Positions 33,007 through 38,362 of a DNA stretch of 38,362 nt are shown here, piece after piece. Positions within the stretch are counted from its first letter, which is position 1. The number at the start of each line of letters is the position of its first letter. This stretch comes from Allorhizocola rhizosphaerae (GTDB taxonomy: Bacteria; Actinomycetota; Actinomycetes; Mycobacteriales; Micromonosporaceae): positions 1-38,362 of the forward strand of contig NZ_QJUG01000064.1 of NCBI RefSeq assembly GCF_003426775.1, written 5' to 3'. Both the position numbers and the translations under genes were made by a program. Under the pieces are notes generated by a model that was not told where the DNA came from, did not search any database, and saw only the letters and a program-made list of their open reading frames with translations.

Positions 33007-34485
33007 TTACCTCCTGTTCCTGGCCGCGAGGACGATGGCTAGTCCGAGCCGGCGGTAGCAGATCCGCAGCCCGAGCGCGTAGACGCACGCGCCCGCGCAC
33101 ACCCCGGCGATGGGCGCCCGCACCAGCCACGGCACGACGAGGAAACTGAGCAGGGTCAACGCCATCGCGGTGAGCGTCGCGGACCCGAACGGGTGCAGCC
33201 CGAGCGACCAACCCAGCTGTGCCAACGGGAGCAGGTTGTTGACGAGCACCGCGGCCGCCAGCCCGATCGCCGCGCCGAGCACCCCCAGCACCGGGATCGC
33301 CAAAATGTCGATCACGACCATCGTGCCCAGCGCCAGCAACACGTTCATCAGGTTCCACGTGGTGCGCCCGGCCATGGACAGCACGATGTCGACCATCCCG
33401 CATCCGGTGGCCACAAGCATGGCACCGCTCAACACCCGCACCGCCGGGGCGGCGAACACATACGACTCGCCGAAGAAACGCAGATACAGCTCGGCGTAGT
33501 GGAACACGAGCAGATGCAACGGCCAGCTCAGCAGCACGAGCCATGCCGTCGCGGTCTGATAGAGCCGCGCCGCCCCCGCGTGGTCGTTTGTGGACAACAG
33601 CTCCGCCAGCCTTGGCTGTACCGCCTGGGAGATCGCCCCGTTGGCCAGCTGCCCCATGACGATGAACCGCCCGGCCACCGCATAGGCCGCAGCCGGCACC
33701 AACCCGGCCAGCGAAGCCACCATCAGCACGTCGACCCGCTGCAGCGCCGCCTGCGCCCCGCTTGCCACCGCCCGCGGCGCGGTGAAGCGCCAGAACGTGC
33801 GCGCCGCGGGCCGCCCGTCGATGACGGCCGGCCCCTCCAAGGCGGGTGACGCGTGCCAGTGGCGCCACACCAGCACCGCGGCGAACGCGAACACCGGAAC
33901 ATAGGGCAGGACCCACGCGAGCGCCCAGAGGTACACAGGGGCGGTGATGAGCGCGAGCGAGGCGACCCCGAGCAGCTGTGTGCCCGGCCGCATCACCTTG
34001 TCCAGCACGACAGTCGGGAGCATCAAACGATAGCCCCGCGTGGCGGCGAGCAACGCGTCGGCCAAGGCGGCGACGGGCAGGAAGAGGGCCAGTGTCCGAA
34101 GTGGACCCGCGAAGTCCGGGAAGAATGCGGGCGCGCCGAACCACAGGCCCACGGCTAGGGCCGTGCTCAGCACAAGCACCGGCACGAGCCCGGCCCGCAG
34201 GCACGCCCCGATCAGCTCGGGCCGGCCCTGTGCCCGCAGTCGCGCGGGCCAATACACCAAAGCCGTCGTCGTGCCGAGCCGCGCAACGCTTCCGGCCAAC
34301 ACGAACGCCGACGTGGCCGCGAAGAACGAGCCGGCCGCGGCCGGACCGAGCACCCGCGCCACCAGCCACGTCACGGCCACTCCGGCGATCCCGGCGACCG
34401 CGGCCCCGGCGAGGTTGCCCAGCCCGCCCCGGGCCGCGCCGACCAGCGCACTGGGCGGCGGTGCCGCCAAGTCGACCTTGGTCAT
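33007..34485 (-). CDS. Wzx/MOP-type polysaccharide flippase
   Basis: 492 aa from ATG at 34485, in a 4-nt ATGA overlap with the sulfotransferase stop. The profile is of about 12-14 membrane helices starting LGNLAGAAVAGIAGVAVTWLVARVLGPAAAGSFFAATSAFVLAGSVARLG, the typical opening of oligosaccharide flippases. Charged residues within helices (PRAVASGAQAALQRVDVLMV) are common in this family. It should export lipid-linked repeat units across the membrane for the polymerase encoded upstream. Confidence 0.9.
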   Translation of the reverse strand: MTKVDLAAPPPSALVGAARGGLGNLAGAAVAGIAGVAVTWLVARVLGPAAAGSFFAATSAFVLAGSVARLGTTTALVYWPARLRAQGRPELIGACLRAGLVPVLVLSTALAVGLWFGAPAFFPDFAGPLRTLALFLPVAALADALLAATRGYRLMLPTVVLDKVMRPGTQLLGVASLALITAPVYLWALAWVLPYVPVFAFAAVLVWRHWHASPALEGPAVIDGRPAARTFWRFTAPRAVASGAQAALQRVDVLMVASLAGLVPAAAYAVAGRFIVMGQLANGAISQAVQPRLAELLSTNDHAGAARLYQTATAWLVLLSWPLHLLVFHYAELYLRFFGESYVFAAPAVRVLSGAMLVATGCGMVDIVLSMAGRTTWNLMNVLLALGTMVVIDILAIPVLGVLGAAIGLAAAVLVNNLLPLAQLGWSLGLHPFGSATLTAMALTLLSFLVVPWLVRAPIAGVCAGACVYALGLRICYRRLGLAIVLAARNRR

Positions 34486-35348
34486 GCGCGCCAGAAGGGT
34501 GTGCGGGACAGCCACTTCGCCAGCGCCGCGTCGTGCGCCGCGAAGTGCGCGGTCAGTTCGGCGCGCACGCCCGGGTCAATGCGGCTGTCGCGCGGCCGCG
34601 CGTTGTGCCGCTCGAACTCGGGGTAGCCCAGGTGCGGCAGGCCCAGAAACTCAAGCACCGCATCGTAGACCGGCTTCGGGTCGGTGAAGAACAGCTCGCT
34701 TTCCACCACCAGTACCCGTTCCCGGCCCACGTGCGCGGCGAGCGCCGCGAGATAGGTGGCGTATTCGCCGCGCCCGCGATAGGCGTGATGCTGATGCGAG
34801 AACGAATAGGCGTGCGGATCGGCGAGCATCAGCTCGCGCTGCCCGGCCAGCCGGGCGGGTTCGAGCTCCAGCGCCCGCGCGAAGTCGGTCTCCGGTTCGA
34901 ACCCGCGGGCGACCTCGTGTGCGTGCTGCGAGTGCGCCCGCTCGACCGGATCGCGCACCAGCACAACGGTTTTCGCGCCCGGCAGGTCGTGGGCGATGCG
35001 CGCGGCAGCATGCGGGTGGTACAGGTAGTACGGGCTGGACTCGAACGTCTGCGCGGGCACGCCGTATTCCTGCTCGATGCGCGATGCCGTGCGCTGCAAC
35101 GGGAAGTGCCCGCGATACCACGCCGGCCCGTGATGGTATCCGGTGTCGAAGTAGTGCACGCCCTTGTGCCACACGGCTTTGAGCACGACCGGATGCGCGG
35201 CCAGCGCGCGATACAGCGATGTCGTGCCGCAGCGCTGCCCACCGCAGATCAGAAAGGAGGGCAGCATTCGCGCCCGCGCGGTGAGCCGCCCCACCGAGCG
35301 CGACCCGAAATGCAACGCCCGCACCACGGTGTCCCTATGCACTGTCAC
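34482..35348 (-). CDS. Sulfotransferase (PAPS-dependent), second copy
   Basis: 288 aa from GTG at 35348, which overlaps the kinase stop (GTGA); the long open frame upstream is a shadow of the kinase gene. PAPS sites are FLICGGQRCGTTSLYRAL (32-49) and KTVVLVRDPVERAHSQ (126-141), and ESSPYYLYHP (103-112) matches the substrate-side block of heparan-sulfate-type sulfotransferases. It differs from the first copy (no Cys-rich insert, different motif spacing), so the two are not a recent duplication. Within the operon it is placed to sulfate the repeat unit before or around export. Confidence 0.9.
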   Translation of the reverse strand: MTVHRDTVVRALHFGSRSVGRLTARARMLPSFLICGGQRCGTTSLYRALAAHPVVLKAVWHKGVHYFDTGYHHGPAWYRGHFPLQRTASRIEQEYGVPAQTFESSPYYLYHPHAAARIAHDLPGAKTVVLVRDPVERAHSQHAHEVARGFEPETDFARALELEPARLAGQRELMLADPHAYSFSHQHHAYRGRGEYATYLAALAAHVGRERVLVVESELFFTDPKPVYDAVLEFLGLPHLGYPEFERHNARPRDSRIDPGVRAELTAHFAAHDAALAKWLSRTPFWRA

Positions 35349-36556
35349 AGCCGTCCTACCCTCGAAACGAGCACGGGAAGCAGCCACGTGCCGAGTACGC
35401 CGAGCCGCGCGCCCGCCTCGGCCTGCCGGTCCGCGAGGTAGCGCGCCGCGAGGTCGACCAGGTAAAGCAGCGCGGTTATCTCGGCACTGTCCGGTACCAC
35501 ATCGAACTGGTTTAAAAGCCCACCGGCATTGCGGACCGTCTGCTCGACCGCGTGGCGGGGCTCCACCCCGGACTGCAGGCGCCGTTGCAGATCGTGGTGC
35601 AGCGCGTCGAAGCCCAGCGGCACCCCGGGGGTGAACCGTTCCCAGTCCCACACGAGCAGGCCTTCGGTGGTGTTGGCCATGTTCCACGGCGCCCAGTCGC
35701 CGTGCCACGCGCCGTAGCGCAGGCCCAGATCCGAGCAGGCATCGACCAGCTTGCGCGCGGCCTCGCCGAGCTCTTGCCCTTCCGACTGGTCGGCCACCTG
35801 TGCGAGCCGGTTGCGCAGGTCTGTCCAATAAGGGCTCGTGGCGAGCCATCCCTGGGTGGTACCGCATGCGGCCGCCACTTCGCGCATCGCCTCCACCAGC
35901 CGGGCCGGGCTGACCGGCTCGCGCGGCAGCCAGACGGGCAGGGGCGACTGCACGAGCACCTGGTGCCCGTGCCACTGCCCGGAGTGGACGACGAGTGGCA
36001 CCCGCAGGTGGTCGAGCCGCACGTGCGAGAGCGCGGTGAGCGCGGCGGTCTCGGCCCGCACGAGCCGTCGCGTCAGCGGGCCGGTGCCGAGCTTGGCGAA
36101 GCCGAGCGTGTCGCCTGCCGGGCTGAGCAGTTGCAGCACGGGTTTCCGGTTGGCCCGCGCCGGTCCGATGTGGACGCTCAAGGCCAGCTCGGTGCCCATC
36201 GCCTCGCGCAGATAGCGTTCGATGTTGTCGCCGCCTGGCGGGCGCACCCGGTCGCGCAGCAGCGCGGGCCATGCCCCGGAGCGCAGCGCGAGCACGACGG
36301 CGTCGCGCTTGAGCCGGGCCAGGCGGCTCTGCGGCTCGGTGAACCGGCGCACGGCCGCGATCGCCACCCGCCGCGAGCCCATGGGCACGAGCAGCTTGGG
36401 CCGGCGCGCGTCGGGGATCACCAGGTATTCGGTGCCGGGTGGCTCGCCCGGCGTGTCCATCGGGTAGAGCAGCGCCAGGACCTCACGCAGGTACTGCCCG
36501 CGCAGCTGCGCGTCGGCCGCGATGAGCTGCGCCGGCGCCGTCTTAACAGGACTCAC
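35345..36556 (-). CDS. APH-like kinase of the polysaccharide operon
   Basis: 403 aa from GTG at 36556; TTG at 36568 is an alternative and both overlap the polymerase stop. Residues 1-150 are a poorly conserved N-terminal region. The kinase core has the Brenner motif AWHGDWAPWNM with catalytic Asp and the metal-binding LLVWDWERF, followed by GVPLGFDALHHDL. FAKLGTGPLTRRLVRAE gives a likely ATP Lys and Glu. It is a distant relative of the 23373-24305 kinase. Substrate unknown; presence in a glycan operon suggests phosphorylation of a sugar or a glycan-linked group. Confidence 0.82.
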   Translation of the reverse strand: MSPVKTAPAQLIAADAQLRGQYLREVLALLYPMDTPGEPPGTEYLVIPDARRPKLLVPMGSRRVAIAAVRRFTEPQSRLARLKRDAVVLALRSGAWPALLRDRVRPPGGDNIERYLREAMGTELALSVHIGPARANRKPVLQLLSPAGDTLGFAKLGTGPLTRRLVRAETAALTALSHVRLDHLRVPLVVHSGQWHGHQVLVQSPLPVWLPREPVSPARLVEAMREVAAACGTTQGWLATSPYWTDLRNRLAQVADQSEGQELGEAARKLVDACSDLGLRYGAWHGDWAPWNMANTTEGLLVWDWERFTPGVPLGFDALHHDLQRRLQSGVEPRHAVEQTVRNAGGLLNQFDVVPDSAEITALLYLVDLAARYLADRQAEAGARLGVLGTWLLPVLVSRVGRL

Positions 36557-37823
36557 GAATGGGTTCAACGGCGGGGGACGCCATGTTGTTGCGCCAGATC
36601 AGCACGTAGCCGAGAAACGCCCAGGCCAGCGGTGTGACCAGGGCGTTGTACCAGAGCGCGGCCACGAACGAGCCCACGATCGCGGCCGACGCGGCCAGGC
36701 CGATGGGCGAGCGGTCGCGCCGGAAGCGCCACAGCCCGTAGCCGAAGAACGCGAAATAGGCTAGCGATCCCACGATGCCGTGCGCGAACAGCAGCTGCCA
36801 CAGCTGGCCGTTGCCGCCGATGGTGAAGTTGCCGCAGCGCTCGCAGTCCTCGCTCTCGCCGACCGCGATGGACTGGCGGCCGCCGATCGTGTTGCGGGTC
36901 GAGCCGAAGCCGAGCACGGGCGACTCCCGCATGCCCTGGATGGCCCGTTCGGTGAGAAACATTCGCACCCCGTTGGACTTGCCGTTGTCGAGCCGCCGCT
37001 GGATCGTGTCGCCCAGTGGCGTCGCAAGCGTGCCGGCTCCCACGGCCGCAGCGGTCACCATGGTCGCGACCAAAACGCGGGTGCTGCCCGCGCGCACGGC
37101 CAAATAGACGATCAGCACGCCGAGCCCGATCCACAGCCCGCGGTTGAGCGAGTGCACGACCGGGATGAGCGCGAGCCCGAGGGTGAGCACGACGAAAAGC
37201 AAGCGCTTGCGAAAGGCCACGACAAACCACACGACGAGCAGGCAGAAGTTGTTGCCCCACGTGTTGGTGTAGCCCCACGGGGCGGCCGGGCGGGGCAGCG
37301 GGTCGCCGACGAGGTCGTGTATCTGTGCCAGCTGCGGATGCACCAGCGAGCGCACGAACCCGCGCGACCGCACGCCTTCGGGCAGGAGCAGCTCCACGGG
37401 CGAGGTGAATTCGAGGTGCCCCACCACCGTGCCGAGCAGCCCGCCGACCACCGTGACGACGAACAGCCATGCCAACAGCCGGACCAGTGTGCGCTGTGGC
37501 AGAGCCGCATTGCCCGCGTAGAGCAACAGAATCGTCAGCGATCCATATTGGATGACGCGGTACCCGACACCGGTCATGCGATCGGAGAAACCTCCGGCGA
37601 CCGCGCCCACGGGCTCGGCGTCCAGCGCCGCGATGCCCGCGATGATCGCGACGCAGAAGATGAGCCACAGCGTGAACCCGGGCGGCAGCCGGACGGGAGT
37701 CCCGCGGCGGTGCCGGCGATACAGCGAGACCGCCATGGGTACGGCCAGGATCGGGAAGATGAGCACGCCGAGTCCGAGGGCCCACCACAGCGGATACAGG
37801 GCGAGCAGCAGCACCAGGCTCAT
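36543..37823 (-). CDS. O-antigen ligase/Wzy-like polysaccharide polymerase
   Basis: 426 aa with about 10-12 membrane helices. A large extracytoplasmic loop follows the middle helices (about 135-185: LEFTSPVELLLPEGVRSRGFVRSLVHPQLAQIHDLVGDPLPRPAAPWGYTNTWGNNF). Near the end, RAIQGMRESPVLGFGSTRNT resembles the conserved segment of Wzy_C ligases, followed by NGQLWQLLFAHGIVGSLAYFAFFG. This matches the O-antigen ligase/polymerase family, which joins flipped repeat units. The ATG overlaps the BY-kinase stop by 4 nt. The loop contains an ESEDCERCGNF pair of cysteines. Confidence 0.88.
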   Translation of the reverse strand: MSLVLLLALYPLWWALGLGVLIFPILAVPMAVSLYRRHRRGTPVRLPPGFTLWLIFCVAIIAGIAALDAEPVGAVAGGFSDRMTGVGYRVIQYGSLTILLLYAGNAALPQRTLVRLLAWLFVVTVVGGLLGTVVGHLEFTSPVELLLPEGVRSRGFVRSLVHPQLAQIHDLVGDPLPRPAAPWGYTNTWGNNFCLLVVWFVVAFRKRLLFVVLTLGLALIPVVHSLNRGLWIGLGVLIVYLAVRAGSTRVLVATMVTAAAVGAGTLATPLGDTIQRRLDNGKSNGVRMFLTERAIQGMRESPVLGFGSTRNTIGGRQSIAVGESEDCERCGNFTIGGNGQLWQLLFAHGIVGSLAYFAFFGYGLWRFRRDRSPIGLAASAAIVGSFVAALWYNALVTPLAWAFLGYVLIWRNNMASPAVEPIRESC

Positions 37824-38362
37824 GGCTGTGCTGGGGCGGCTTCATCCAATTTGGACATGAGCACGGTTTCGTCGAAGCGTTCCCCCTGCGGGTGGCCGTT
37901 GACCGCGGGAGGCTCCTGCGCCGGCGTGTCCTCCGGGGCGGGAGGCGGCTGCGGGATGCGCGGCATGACCACCGCGCCGAGCACACCCGTGCCGACCCGG
38001 CGCAGCTGCTCGGCCGCGTCGACCACATGGGGCCGGCGCGTGCGCCGCAGCTCGACCGCGATGATGGCCGTGTCGGCGAGGCTGGCCAGGCTTTGCGCGT
38101 CGGCACCGGCCGATGCGGACGGCGCCTCGATCACCACGTAGTCGGCGTTGGCCCGCAGCACGGCCAGCATGTCGCGCAGCGCGTGGGACTGGCACAGCCC
38201 GGCCGCGCTGCCCGTGCCGCCGACCGTGAGCACGTGCAGGGTCGGGTTGCGCGGGGCGCGCTGCGTCGCCTCGCCCAGGTTGGCCCGGCCCGCGAGCACG
38301 TCCGACACGCCGGGCGTGGGCACGACCCCCAGCAGGCGGGCCAGCGAGTCGGGCGTGTGCGC
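37820..38362 (-). CDS. BY-kinase-like (CpsD/CapB) ATPase, C-terminal part (runs off the right edge)
   Basis: 181 codons visible, frame open to the edge. The visible part begins AHTPDSLARLLGVVPTPGVSDVLAG, followed by VLTVGGTGSAAG, ALRDMLAVLRANADYVVIEAPSASAGADAQSLASLADTAIIAVELRRTRRPHVVDAAEQLRRVGTGVLGAVVMP. This is the order of the ParA/MinD-like domain of capsule tyrosine autokinases (PGLSDVL, Walker-B-like VIIDAPP with 'E' here in place of D, then dAq.la..aD). The Pro-rich C-terminal tail has no tyrosine cluster. Walker A and any Wzz-type membrane part are outside the window. It would control chain length or polymerisation. Confidence 0.82.
   Translation of the reverse strand, partial: AHTPDSLARLLGVVPTPGVSDVLAGRANLGEATQRAPRNPTLHVLTVGGTGSAAGLCQSHALRDMLAVLRANADYVVIEAPSASAGADAQSLASLADTAIIAVELRRTRRPHVVDAAEQLRRVGTGVLGAVVMPRIPQPPPAPEDTPAQEPPAVNGHPQGERFDETVLMSKLDEAAPAQP

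Noticed and set aside
34482-36272. Sulfotransferase as part of a 596-codon protein
   Set aside because: The upstream extension is an Arg/Ala/Gly-rich shadow of the kinase gene; the GTG at 35348 overlapping the kinase stop is the natural start.

Overview
This is a high-GC chromosomal segment from an actinomycete. GTG and TTG starts are common, genes are tightly packed, and many neighbours share 4-nt ATGA/GTGA overlaps. The order sucC-sucD-(membrane proteins)-PerM/DUF6350-purN-purH followed by folD is the conserved actinobacterial block (recalled from Mycobacterium and Streptomyces). A Micromonosporales-like host is plausible, but genus cannot be read from the sequence.

Layout. (1) 1-2280: the 5' part of a secreted or membrane-anchored protein gene, an M23 peptidase gene (both minus strand, each with a CCCCTAGGGG palindrome upstream), a stand-alone B12-binding mutase subunit, and a 376-bp gene-free gap with a strong hairpin. 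(2) 2280-9718: housekeeping core with succinyl-CoA synthetase, a PerM-like membrane protein, and purN/purH (4-nt overlap), interleaved with four small membrane-protein genes on the minus strand. Three of these are paralogues and one is CD225/dispanin-like. (3) 9827-15422: a complete dipeptide/oligopeptide ABC importer operon (lipoprotein, two permeases, two ATPases) with a large hairpin after the lipoprotein gene. (4) 15843-20511: folD, ung, a VOC protein, a metallo-beta-lactamase-fold gene broken by two single-base frameshifts, icd and a small membrane protein.

(5) 20477-27061: a large protein joining an ECF/SigE-type sigma factor to a membrane-anchored beta-propeller, then a glycoconjugate cluster: truncated nucleotidyltransferase, short-chain-type cis-prenyltransferase, APH-like kinase and WecG/TagA/CpsF glycosyltransferase on the minus strand, with a divergent sulfotransferase and a GT2 glycosyltransferase. 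(6) 27203-30283: galT, an alpha/beta hydrolase, and an unusual fusion of a class-I amidotransferase/S51-like domain to a cysteinyl-tRNA-synthetase-like C-terminal domain. (7) 30284-32258: a 38-bp tandem repeat, a TetR regulator with a clear palindromic operator, an HXXEE membrane protein, an inverted-repeat element and a decayed aldehyde dehydrogenase fragment.

(8) 32259-38362: a minus-strand polysaccharide operon with a BY-kinase-like ATPase (cut by the window edge), O-antigen-ligase/Wzy-like polymerase, APH-like kinase, sulfotransferase, Wzx/MOP flippase and methyltransferase. Most of its genes overlap start-on-stop. Together with block 5 it suggests an extracellular polysaccharide or glycolipid that is assembled on a polyprenyl carrier, flipped, polymerised and probably sulfated.

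The most unusual items are the sigma-factor/propeller fusion, the S51/CysRS-tail fusion, the two-sulfotransferase polysaccharide locus, a hairpin-plus-conserved-tail element present at two distant intergenic sites, and the nested inverted repeat at 31671-31779.
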